A stretch of DNA of 11,459 nt from an uncultured Flavobacterium sp. (GTDB lineage Bacteria; Bacteroidota; Bacteroidia; Flavobacteriales; Flavobacteriaceae). The notes under the pieces were generated by a model that was not told where the DNA came from, did no database searches, and worked only from the letters and a program-made list of their open reading frames with translations. The position numbers and the translations under genes are program-made. Shown here piece by piece: positions 1 through 7,849 of the stretch; the first letter of the stretch is position 1; every line of letters begins with the position of its first letter. Location: assembly GCA_946886675.1 (NCBI GenBank), contig CAMPIZ010000025.1, positions 1 to 11,459 of the forward strand, in the 5' to 3' direction.

Positions 1-2645
1 TTTTTAAACAGGTTGTTTATCAGTTTCTTGCCGGCTTCTTTTGCAGCCTCCTCAGCTTTTTTCTGAGTTTCAGCATTAGATTTAGGTTTGTCTGTCTTTG
101 TGGTGTCAGTACTATTATTTTTGTTGCCGCCCAAAACATTGCCTAAAAAGTCTTTAACCTTGTCTTTACCCTCCTCTTTAAGTTTTTCCTTTTGCTGCTG
201 TACCAATTGGTTGGTTAAGTTTGTTACTGCTTTAGAAACATCTGTGCTTACTTTAGGATTTTTAAAGGTTCCGGTAATATTGGCATTAACAGGTATGCTT
301 ATCTTACTGGCATCAGTACCGTTAAGTGAATTTAAAAGCTTGGTAACATCGCTGCCCAGGTATTTTGCAGGTACATCAAAAGCCACATTGTAATTCATGC
401 TTTGGTCAAACCCGTGCTGTCCGCCTATCTCAATATTTATATCCTGATATTTAATATTAAATGGTTTAATATTAACCTTGCCATTATCAAAAGTTAAAAA
501 TGTTTTCAGGTTGTTTAAGTTAAGCTTATCCAGGTTTATAAAACTCAGGTTTGAATCTAATGCCGTAAGCAGTTTAGAGTTCTCTTCATTAACACCTGTA
601 TTAAGCAGTTGCCCCATAAGATCACCGGTAATTGAGTTAAGCACAGGTGTCATTTCTTTACTGTCAAGATTACCGCCTACATTTATGCTGGAGTTAAGCT
701 TGCCTGTAATAACGCCTGCTATAGGAGCTATAGATTTAAGCATGTCTAACTGTGTAAATGTTTGTGCAATATCGACACCATTAAGGTCCAGAGCCATTTT
801 AAAAGTAGGGGTAGCCTGCTTTGTAGAAACATTACCGTTAAGGCCTATCTGTCCGCCAAAAATATTTGTATATACATTTTGCAGGGTAACCGCCTCATCC
901 CTTATAACCATTCTACCCGAAACATTTTTAAGGTTCAGGTTATCATATACCACCGTATTTGCTTTTGCGGTGATAGTACAGTCAAGAAATGCAGGTATCT
1001 TTAACGCGTCAGAAGAAGGAGATGCAGCAGGTTTAGTTTCGCCTTCCTGTTTTGCAGGAGCTTTTGTTTCTGTCTCCGGCACCATAAAGTCAGATACTAT
1101 TAGCTGGTTGGAATTCATGCTGAAATTTCCTTTAAGCACCTGGTCCTTAAAAACAAACCCGTAAAAATTATCAAGTGTACCTGTAACAGCAATATCAGAG
1201 CTTCCGGTCTTAGCCTTAAATTCGCTTAATGTAATTCTGCTTGGGTTAAACTGTATACTTGCCTGGCTTATCTGTACCGGTTTTGCAAGTTCTTCACCGG
1301 AGTAATTAAAGCCCGACAGGCTCATGCTTCCGCTGTTTTGTATTTTTTCATACTGGCTGGTTTCAACAGATTTCATGTCGAATTTAGTAGTAACATCGGC
1401 TTTAAGTATTCCTGAAAGCGGTGTGTCCAGCTTTACAGGATATGCCTTTGTAATATTAGCCAGGTTAATGGTTCCTTTTAGATCGGCATCCACAAGGGCA
1501 TTTTCCACAATGTTTGTTATAGTAGCGTGTGCATTAAATACATCCTGGTCTATCCTGAAAGAAAGGTTGTCCAGGTTTACATAAGTATCGTTAAGAATGC
1601 CGGTCTCGTTAATTATTTTAGTATCTATAACAATATTCTGAACAGATTTTGGAAGATCCGGGTACTTAAATGATGCATTATTTGAGGCAATGGCAATATT
1701 AAAGGTTGGCACTGTTTCCTCGCTTACTAAGCCTTTAACCTTACCGTTTATGGTAAAGTCGCCTTCTGTTTGTACAGTTTCAAGATTGCCAGAATATGCT
1801 TCCGGCACCAAACCTAAAAAGTTTTTAAAAGAGGAGGTGGGAGTTTTAAAAGTAAGGTCAAATAACTGTCCTTCTTCCTTAAGGGCAAGGCTGCCGTCAA
1901 ACTCCAGCGGAAGCTGGTTTATAAGCGCCTTGTTTTCTTTAAACGTGTAAATGCTGTTTTCAAGATCTATACCCAGCACTGCATCAAGGTTTAGGGCCAC
2001 ATCACGCATGTAATTGGTTTTATCCATATCAAACGTGAGCTTTGCAGTGGTCTTTGTGTCAAGGTCCAGTTTAGACTGCTCAAAATTACCTGTGCCTTCG
2101 TGGTAAAGGCTGTCTATAACCATTTTTATTTTAGAGCCTTCATCATAATATTTAAAACGCAGATTTTCTACCTTATAATCATGCAGATTAAGTGCAAAAG
2201 GTTTGCTTTCTGCTTCATCGCCGGGCTTTTCATCTTCATCTTTAAGTGCGATATCAAAGTTGCCAACCCCATCTTTATTAAACAATATGTTAACAACCCC
2301 ATCTTTAGTAGAAAGCGATTCTATATTCATAGGCTCGCCTTCCCCCTTAAAAAGTTCTTTAATAGACATAGTGAGGTCTATATTGCCCATATAAACAAGC
2401 GTGTCACCCTCAAATGGCGCTTTGTTTATAATGCTAAGCTTATCTACAGATACATTTGCCTGCGGGAAATTTTTAAAAAGGCTAAGGCTTACATCCTCAA
2501 AAGCTACCGTTGCATCTACCTGTTCGTTAATGGCTTGGGCTATCATAGCCTTTATTTTGTCTTTAAACAGAAATGGCGCTGCCGCCAGTGCAATAATAAC
2601 TACGAGAAGGAAAATACCTACCCATTTTAAAATTTTCTTTACCAT
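1..2645 (-). CDS. AsmA-like envelope protein (3' end cut by window edge)
   Basis: The reverse strand is open from an ATG at 2645 to the left edge, giving 881 codons and no stop. It begins MVKKILKWVGIFLLVVIIAL, a short basic stretch followed by one hydrophobic segment (about residues 7-27), as in AsmA-family proteins anchored in the inner membrane with the rest in the periplasm. The body is long, rich in beta-prone alternating residues and repeated phrases such as GxLxL, INGKVKG and GVITGKLNSS, typical of AsmA/AsmA_2 (bridge-like lipid-transfer related) proteins. A charged and Pro/Ala-rich linker lies at about residues 522-548, and a Lys/Glu-rich tail starts near residue 800. The last visible residues, GKKLINNLFK, look like the family's usual C-terminus, so probably only a few codons are missing. 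The ATG follows an A-rich stretch and lies 48 bases after sppA, suggesting co-transcription. In the family, AsmA proteins act in outer-membrane homeostasis; the precise role here is not known. No enzymatic motif was seen. Confidence 0.85.
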   Translation of the reverse strand, partial: MVKKILKWVGIFLLVVIIALAAAPFLFKDKIKAMIAQAINEQVDATVAFEDVSLSLFKNFPQANVSVDKLSIINKAPFEGDTLVYMGNIDLTMSIKELFKGEGEPMNIESLSTKDGVVNILFNKDGVGNFDIALKDEDEKPGDEAESKPFALNLHDYKVENLRFKYYDEGSKIKMVIDSLYHEGTGNFEQSKLDLDTKTTAKLTFDMDKTNYMRDVALNLDAVLGIDLENSIYTFKENKALINQLPLEFDGSLALKEEGQLFDLTFKTPTSSFKNFLGLVPEAYSGNLETVQTEGDFTINGKVKGLVSEETVPTFNIAIASNNASFKYPDLPKSVQNIVIDTKIINETGILNDTYVNLDNLSFRIDQDVFNAHATITNIVENALVDADLKGTINLANITKAYPVKLDTPLSGILKADVTTKFDMKSVETSQYEKIQNSGSMSLSGFNYSGEELAKPVQISQASIQFNPSRITLSEFKAKTGSSDIAVTGTLDNFYGFVFKDQVLKGNFSMNSNQLIVSDFMVPETETKAPAKQEGETKPAASPSSDALKIPAFLDCTITAKANTVVYDNLNLKNVSGRMVIRDEAVTLQNVYTNIFGGQIGLNGNVSTKQATPTFKMALDLNGVDIAQTFTQLDMLKSIAPIAGVITGKLNSSINVGGNLDSKEMTPVLNSITGDLMGQLLNTGVNEENSKLLTALDSNLSFINLDKLNLNNLKTFLTFDNGKVNIKPFNIKYQDINIEIGGQHGFDQSMNYNVAFDVPAKYLGSDVTKLLNSLNGTDASKISIPVNANITGTFKNPKVSTDVSKAVTNLTNQLVQQQKEKLKEEGKDKVKDFLGNVLGGNKNNSTDTTKTDKPKSNAETQKKAEEAAKEAGKKLINNLFK

Positions 2646-2693
2646 GTTTCAATTTTTTTTGGCTAAATGTAAAAATAAGGAATATAACGCAGT

Positions 2694-4466
2694 TTAACGA
2701 ATTGTTATTTCATAAGGTAGTATAACCTGGTTGCCCCTTAACTGGTTTACTCTCTTTATACGCTGAATAACCTCATAATTCTCTTCACCTATCTCTTCCT
2801 TAATAAAGTCTTCTTTTGACTGAGCAAATGGAATGCCACTTTTTCCGGCAAGGAACTGATCAAAAGTCATTTCAAATTCGGGATAATTAACTGTTTTATA
2901 TTTTTCGGTTTTACCAAGCTTAGCCGCATGGGCAATAGCCTCTTCAAGGCCGCCTATTTCATCCACAAGACCCAGCTTTACCGCTTCAGTACCTGCCCAA
3001 ACGCGTCCCTGTGCTATGGCATCAACTTCTTCAAAAGACATTTTTCGTCCTTCTGCTACACGGGTTACAAAAGTATTATATACATTTTCTACACTTTCCT
3101 GTATTATGGCTCTTGTGTCATCTTCCAGTGGTGTAAACAGGCTGTAGCCGGAAGCATTACTGTGTGTGCTTACTTTTTCGGTATGTATACCAATATTGTT
3201 GGTTAACTGTGTAAGGTTTGGCAGCATGCCAAACACGCCTATAGAACCTGTTATAGTGCCCGGCTCTGCAAAAATCCTGTTTGCATTACAGGATATATAA
3301 TATCCTCCGGATGCTGCAAGGTTACCCATAGAAACTACTACAGGCTTCACTTTTTTGGTAAGCTCTATTTCCCTCCATATAATGTCTGATGTAAGTGCGC
3401 TTCCGCCCGGTGAGTCTACCCTAAGCACAACGGCTTTTACATTATCATCTTCCCTTGCCTCTTCAAGTGATTTTCTCATGGCGCCTTCACCAATAATATT
3501 AATAGTACCATCTCCGCCTCTTATTTCTCCCTGAGCATATACAATAGCTATAACGTCTTGAGCATCAGAAAGTAAATCGCCCAATGAAGAGGTTTTTACA
3601 TAATCTAATATTTTAACAGCGTTGTAATCTTCATCTTTTTCAATTTTAAGCGCATGCTTAATACCATTGTGAAACTCATCTTCATATCCTATTTTATCGA
3701 TAAGCTTACTGTCTTTAGCCATTTGCGGTGTGCGTGCAGAAAGATGTTCTGCAATACTGTTTACACTGTCTACAGATATTTTTCTGCTTTCAGCAATATC
3801 TTTTGCTACCGATGTCCACACGGCATCCAGCAGGGCAGATATCTGTTCCCTGTTTTCAGGGCTCATTTCATTGCTAAGAAATGGTTCTACGGCACTTTTG
3901 TATTTGCCATGGCGTATAACTTCCATCTTTATACCTGTTTTTTCCTGGAAATCTTTGTAATACATAACCTCCGATGACAATCCCTTGAAATCAAGGTCGC
4001 CTACAGGATTAAGGTAAATAGTATCGGCTACAGAATTAAGGTAATAATCCGACTGTGTAAAATTATCAGAATAGGCCATTACAAATTTCCCTGACTTTTT
4101 AAACTCATCCAGCTTATCCCTTAATGCCTTGTTTTGGGCAATACCCAGCCTGGTAGCACTGTTAACTATGGTAATACCTTTTATCTTGTCGTCTTTTTTT
4201 GCTGCCTCTATGGCCTTAAGTACATCTACAAGCCCATCATGTGGCTCGTCGTTAAGAAAAGCCAGTTCGTCGTTATAGAATTTTCCGGCATAATCATCCC
4301 TCACATCTTCTATGTCGAGCTCTATAACAGAGTTTTCTTTTACTACCACTTTATCGTCATCGCCGCTGCCGGCAATAACGCCTATAAGCACAATAAAGAA
4401 AAAGGATAAAAAACAGAATAAAAATAAGCCTACAATTGTGGCCAGTACATTTTTTAAGAATTGCAT
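2694..4466 (-). CDS. sppA: Signal peptide peptidase SppA, 67K (long) type
   Basis: This 590-residue serine protease of the inner membrane degrades signal peptides left after secretion. One N-terminal transmembrane segment spans about residues 6-32, and the rest is expected to face the periplasm. The two tandem protease-fold domains of the long SppA type are visible. The N-terminal domain carries GKYKSAVEPF with the expected general-base Lys190 (equivalent to E. coli Lys209). The C-terminal domain carries RVDSPGGSA and then NLAASGGYYIS, with the expected nucleophile Ser386 (equivalent to E. coli Ser409), followed by TGSIGVFG. Both halves of the Lys/Ser dyad are present, so it should be active. 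Length is close to the 618 residues of E. coli SppA. It starts at ATG 4466 with no Shine-Dalgarno. It is divergent from folK and is followed closely by the asmA-like gene, which suggests an envelope operon. Confidence 0.95.
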   Translation of the reverse strand: MQFLKNVLATIVGLFLFCFLSFFFIVLIGVIAGSGDDDKVVVKENSVIELDIEDVRDDYAGKFYNDELAFLNDEPHDGLVDVLKAIEAAKKDDKIKGITIVNSATRLGIAQNKALRDKLDEFKKSGKFVMAYSDNFTQSDYYLNSVADTIYLNPVGDLDFKGLSSEVMYYKDFQEKTGIKMEVIRHGKYKSAVEPFLSNEMSPENREQISALLDAVWTSVAKDIAESRKISVDSVNSIAEHLSARTPQMAKDSKLIDKIGYEDEFHNGIKHALKIEKDEDYNAVKILDYVKTSSLGDLLSDAQDVIAIVYAQGEIRGGDGTINIIGEGAMRKSLEEAREDDNVKAVVLRVDSPGGSALTSDIIWREIELTKKVKPVVVSMGNLAASGGYYISCNANRIFAEPGTITGSIGVFGMLPNLTQLTNNIGIHTEKVSTHSNASGYSLFTPLEDDTRAIIQESVENVYNTFVTRVAEGRKMSFEEVDAIAQGRVWAGTEAVKLGLVDEIGGLEEAIAHAAKLGKTEKYKTVNYPEFEMTFDQFLAGKSGIPFAQSKEDFIKEEIGEENYEVIQRIKRVNQLRGNQVILPYEITIR

Positions 4467-4527
4467 ATCGGTGTAATTTTATTTTCTGCACTATAAGTAG
4501 GATAATCCCCCTAAGTGTTACAGATGA

Positions 4528-4557
4528 TAAAGATAGAATTTTTATAAAACATCAAAA
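4528..4557 (-). promoter_or_regulatory. Putative sppA promoter (Bacteroidota type)
   Basis: Read on the minus strand, TTTTG (4557-4553) is followed after 17 bases by TATCTTTA (4535-4528). The latter matches the Bacteroidota -7 consensus TAnnTTTG in 7 of 8 positions, differing only at the last base, and the former fits the -33 TTTG element. The spacing is at the short end of the usual range. Transcription would start near 4521-4524, giving a leader of roughly 55 bases before the sppA ATG. This is a match by eye to a known consensus, not a mapped start. Confidence 0.45.
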
Positions 4558-4616
4558 CAGGGGTATAAATTTATTAACACAGCGCTAATAGTTTTAAACC
4601 TTATTAAATGTTTTAG

Positions 4617-4624
4617 TTACTTTG
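4617..4624 (+). promoter_or_regulatory. Putative folK -7 promoter element
   Basis: TTACTTTG matches the Bacteroidota -7 consensus TAnnTTTG in 7 of 8 positions and is followed by C, giving the common TTTGC context. The ATG of folK begins only six bases after its last G, so the transcript should start at or just before the start codon. I see no clean TTTG about 19 bases upstream; GTTTT at 4591-4595 is the nearest poor candidate for the -33 element. Confidence 0.5.
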
Positions 4625-4630
4625 CAGCCT

Positions 4631-5758
4631 ATGAAAATTCAGAACAGTGCCATATTATCACTTGGCAGTAACCAAGGCAACAGGCTGAAAAATATTCAGT
4701 CCTGCATAAATTATATTCATGAAAATATAGCAACTGTTATAGTAGTTTCGGGCTTATATGAAACACCATCCTGGGGTTTTAAAAGTGATGATTTTTATAA
4801 CTGTACTGTTTTGGTACATACCTGCAAAAGCGTAAACAGGCTTTTAACTGAAATACTGGAGGCAGAGCTTAGTGCAGGAAGAATAAGGAATGGTCAAAGA
4901 GGCTATGCAGCCCGTTCTATAGATGTCGATATAATAGCTTTTAATAATGACATAATAAACCTGCCGGAACTTATAGTGCCGCACGCGCGTATGCATGAGC
5001 GTAATTTTGTGATGCACCCGCTGCGGGATATTATGCCTGGCTGGAAGCACCCTGTACTGAAAAAGGATATTGATATGCTGATTAATGAATCTCCTGATGA
5101 GAGCAGCTGTGTAAAAGTATCTGAATTAGAAAATCCATTGGACAATTTTGATTTTTCAAAATTCAATTATCTGGCAGTTGAGGGAAATATAGGGGCAGGA
5201 AAGACGACATTAGCAGGCAAAATTGCAGAAGATTTTAAAGCAAAGCTTATTTTAGAAAGGTTTGCCGACAATCCTTTTCTACCGAAGTTTTACAGCGATC
5301 CTAAACGTTATGCCTTTCCGCTCGAAATGTCTTTTCTTGCCGACAGGCATCAGCAGCTTTCTGACGATCTTTCCCAATTGGACCTTTTCAGCGATTTTGT
5401 AGTGGCCGATTATCATATCTTTAAATCGCTCATTTTTGCAAAAGTTACCCTTACGGAAGATGAATACAGGCTTTACCACAAACTGTTCGAAATTATAAAC
5501 CGTGAAACACCAAAGCCAGACCTGTATGTTTATCTTCATCAGAATACTGAAACATTACTGCAGCAGATAAAAAACAGGGCACGATCTTATGAGCAGGGTA
5601 TAGAGGCTGAATACCTTGAAAAGATAAATCATGGTTATCTTGAGTATATAAAATCACAGCCCGGCCTTAAATTTTTACTGATTGATGCGGAAGGCCTTGA
5701 TTTTGTAAACAGCCAGCAGGATTATTTAAAAATACTGAATACTATTGCAGGGGTTTAA
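4631..5758 (+). CDS. folK: Bifunctional HPPK (FolK)-deoxynucleoside kinase fusion
   Basis: The 375-residue protein has two enzymes in one chain. Residues 1 to about 155 are HPPK, which transfers pyrophosphate from ATP to 6-hydroxymethyl-dihydropterin in folate synthesis. The marks are LSLGSNQGNR near the start, RSIDVDII with metal-binding Asp98 and Asp100, and PHARMHERNFVMHPL. Residues about 172-375 are a P-loop deoxynucleoside kinase: GNIGAGKTT (Lys191), a base-binding helix ending at Arg239, and a LID-like stretch NRARSYEQG. A short linker joins them. Fusions of this type are known from flavobacteria, and a purine deoxynucleoside such as deoxyadenosine is a plausible substrate, but this cannot be read from the sequence. 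I chose ATG 4631. An in-frame TTG at 4622 would add three residues but lies inside the putative -7 element. Two kinase positions look unusual (Glu232 and an Asp260-Tyr-His motif); see the findings. Confidence 0.92.
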   Translation: MKIQNSAILSLGSNQGNRLKNIQSCINYIHENIATVIVVSGLYETPSWGFKSDDFYNCTVLVHTCKSVNRLLTEILEAELSAGRIRNGQRGYAARSIDVDIIAFNNDIINLPELIVPHARMHERNFVMHPLRDIMPGWKHPVLKKDIDMLINESPDESSCVKVSELENPLDNFDFSKFNYLAVEGNIGAGKTTLAGKIAEDFKAKLILERFADNPFLPKFYSDPKRYAFPLEMSFLADRHQQLSDDLSQLDLFSDFVVADYHIFKSLIFAKVTLTEDEYRLYHKLFEIINRETPKPDLYVYLHQNTETLLQQIKNRARSYEQGIEAEYLEKINHGYLEYIKSQPGLKFLLIDAEGLDFVNSQQDYLKILNTIAGV

Positions 5759-7837
5759 TCACCTTACCAGGCTAAAGTGACCTTTAATTTCTTGAGAATC
5801 GGGCGTAAGTTTTATTATGTACCAATAATCGGCTGCGGGCATTCTGCTGCCATTATAGATACCATCCCACGACCTTTTCCTGCTGTTTAGCTGTACAAGC
5901 AGTTTTCCATACCTGTCAAATATCAGTACGCTTGCTTCAGGATAGGCAGACATGCCTGCTATTGTAAACACATCGTTATAGGCATCATCATTTGGGGTAA
6001 AGAATTTTGGCACTAGCAGTACAGTAAAGTTTTTAAAACCTGTGCCACATCCGGTAAGTGATCTTGCATAGGCAGTATATTGTCCTGCCTGAAGGTTTAT
6101 AAATGTGGGTGAACTTTGGTAATTTATTCCGTCCAGGGAATATTCATAAGTTTCCGGGCCGTTTTCTTCCATTATTACTGTTGCTGTGCCAGAATGTTGG
6201 CCCACAGCAGCAATGCTTGGTGGCTCCAGCCTAGTAACACTGAAGGTGCGTATGGTGTTGCAGCCTGCCGCGTTCGTTACTTCTACAGTATAAATGCCGG
6301 TTTGATATACGGTTATGGAAGGAGTGGTTTGTCCTGTAGACCAAAGATATGTTACATTTGTGACTTCTGCATTAAGTTCAGCGCTGTCTCCTCTGCAAAA
6401 CACAATCTGTTCGTCAGGCCCTGTTACAGGCACTTCATCCACTAATACTATTATTTCCACCCGCTCTGTAGAACCACAGCTGTTACTTACTGCTTCTGCA
6501 TAAAAAGTAGTATTGCTGTTTAAAACCGGGGTTGTAATACTATTTCCTGTTGCAAAAGGAGTTCCACCGATTGGGGTTGTATACCACTGTACGGTGCCCG
6601 AAGATGCTACAGCTTCAAGTGTTGTTGTACCGCCGCCACAAACGGGTTCAGGTGGTAGTATAGTTAATGTAGGAATCTCATTTACAGTTGCTGTTACGGC
6701 AGTGCGTACAGCTGTTGTGCAGGAAGCATCAAAAGCAGAGGCATAGTAGGTTGTAGTTTCTGATATAGAAGGCGTAATAAAGTTTGATCCTGTAGCAAGC
6801 GGTGTACCTCCTGTTGCTGAATCATACCAATAAACGGTTCCGTTTTCGGCAGTAGCCTGTAAAGTTACAGAACCTTCGCCACAGCGTGAAGCGGGTGTTG
6901 TAGCTGTTATTTTTGGTATTGAGATGCTTGTGCTGGCAGATATCTGTAAAACAGGATCGCCGGGCATGTCACCATACTCCACAATATAGCCCTGTGGTAC
7001 ATAAGGATTACCGCTGCCGTTTACGGGCAGGTCGTTCCAGGACCCCGGAATACCTACTCCCGGTGCTGTTATATGTGCATAGTCTTCGCCATTAAGATCA
7101 TTTGGCTCGCCTGTATTCCAAAAAGCAAAATTGGGTGTTGAGCCATTAACTGCCCCATTCCAGAAGATAGTGCCTGCTTCCGGGCCTGTAACCCATCGCC
7201 ATACACCTTCTGTCTGTGCGTCATTGCCGCCTATCCATCCGGTACCTGTGGCTTGTTCTCCCACCAGCTGTGCCTCATCCTGAGAGGTTACTGTGGCAAG
7301 ATAACCCTGCAGTCCGTAATAGGTATTGGCTTCTGCCGCGGTTTCAGCTTCGGTCCAGGAGATGCCAACATCAGGTATATATTGATAATAATGTCCGTTT
7401 GAAGGGAGGTAGTTTGCCTGGCCTACAGTTATGGAAAAAGTACGTGTGCCGCTTGGGTTGGTAGCTGTACTGTTGTAGGTTACGTTTTCTACAGCAGTAA
7501 TCAGGTCTTCATAAGATACACTTTGTCCGCCTACGCCCTGTATGGTAAGCTTACCTGTAGCAGCATTCCAGTTGCTGGTAACGTTAACTATAGTTGTGCT
7601 GAGTGTTAATATATCCTGCCCGTTTACATATCCTGAAGATATTTGTATATAAACTGCATTGGTTTCTGTATCATCAACATCGGTAATATTAAATGATGTC
7701 ACTATGTTAACAGGTGTGCCGGGGCAGTATATTTGGTTACCCTGTGCTGTTAATACAGGAGGGTTGTCCTGTGCAACTGATGTATAGGTGGTACACAACA
7801 GCGAAAGGAATAAATATGCAATTTTATAACACTTCAT
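5759..7837 (-). CDS. Secreted C-type lectin surface protein with T9SS type B sorting domain
   Basis: The 692-residue protein starts at ATG 7837 with a signal peptide (MKCYKIAYLFLSLLC, then TSVAQ, probable cleavage after SVA). An in-frame ATG at 7906 would overlap the upstream gene and put 23 residues before the signal, so it is rejected. Next comes a beta-rich domain (about 25-145) with NPPVLTAQGNQIYCPGTPV. A C-type lectin domain follows (about 147-289), with WIGGNDA, GEPND (Glu244-Pro-Asn246) and WND (267-269), the usual Ca2+/sugar-binding motifs. Two similar Ig-like repeats span about 309-471, each with a Cys near its start and a second Cys near its end. A PKD-like domain (about 472-535) is followed by a C-terminal CHU_C/T9SS type B domain (about 610-692) with KFFTPNDDAYNDVF, IFDRYGKLL, WDG and a GHFSLVR end. 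It should cross the outer membrane by T9SS and be displayed or released. A carbohydrate-binding or adhesion role is inferred. It lies 34 bases after the methyltransferase gene. Confidence 0.88.
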   Translation of the reverse strand: MKCYKIAYLFLSLLCTTYTSVAQDNPPVLTAQGNQIYCPGTPVNIVTSFNITDVDDTETNAVYIQISSGYVNGQDILTLSTTIVNVTSNWNAATGKLTIQGVGGQSVSYEDLITAVENVTYNSTATNPSGTRTFSITVGQANYLPSNGHYYQYIPDVGISWTEAETAAEANTYYGLQGYLATVTSQDEAQLVGEQATGTGWIGGNDAQTEGVWRWVTGPEAGTIFWNGAVNGSTPNFAFWNTGEPNDLNGEDYAHITAPGVGIPGSWNDLPVNGSGNPYVPQGYIVEYGDMPGDPVLQISASTSISIPKITATTPASRCGEGSVTLQATAENGTVYWYDSATGGTPLATGSNFITPSISETTTYYASAFDASCTTAVRTAVTATVNEIPTLTILPPEPVCGGGTTTLEAVASSGTVQWYTTPIGGTPFATGNSITTPVLNSNTTFYAEAVSNSCGSTERVEIIVLVDEVPVTGPDEQIVFCRGDSAELNAEVTNVTYLWSTGQTTPSITVYQTGIYTVEVTNAAGCNTIRTFSVTRLEPPSIAAVGQHSGTATVIMEENGPETYEYSLDGINYQSSPTFINLQAGQYTAYARSLTGCGTGFKNFTVLLVPKFFTPNDDAYNDVFTIAGMSAYPEASVLIFDRYGKLLVQLNSRKRSWDGIYNGSRMPAADYWYIIKLTPDSQEIKGHFSLVR
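6425..6913 (-). repeat. Two tandem Ig-like repeats inside the surface protein gene
   Basis: Two adjacent coding units of about 80 residues, roughly 6674-6913 and 6425-6673, share one pattern. Each has a Cys followed by Gly/Ser, then TLQA or TLEA, NGTVYWY or SGTVQWY, GGTPLATG or GGTPFATG, a TTPxxxxxTTYYA-like strand and a second Cys. Coordinates are approximate domain limits taken from the protein, and the DNA has diverged more than the protein. They resemble the Ig-like units that commonly precede T9SS type B sorting domains. Confidence 0.75.
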
Positions 7838-7841
7838 CCCG

Positions 7842-7849
7842 TAAAAGTA
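7842..7849 (-). promoter_or_regulatory. Possible -7 element before the surface protein gene
   Basis: On the minus strand TACTTTTA matches TAnnTTTG in 7 of 8 positions and ends four bases before the ATG at 7837. No good TTTG lies at the expected distance upstream, where the sequence is the 3' end of the methyltransferase gene. The match may be chance in a T-rich stretch, and read-through from the methyltransferase could serve instead. Confidence 0.25.

Noticed and set aside
478..1164. Long plus-strand open frame of 228 codons with hydrophobic, Ser-rich translation
   Set aside because: It lies antisense to the AsmA-like gene, whose frame runs unbroken over the whole region with sensible protein sequence. 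The composition is that of a shadow frame. The same applies to other plus-strand frames between 88 and 2697.
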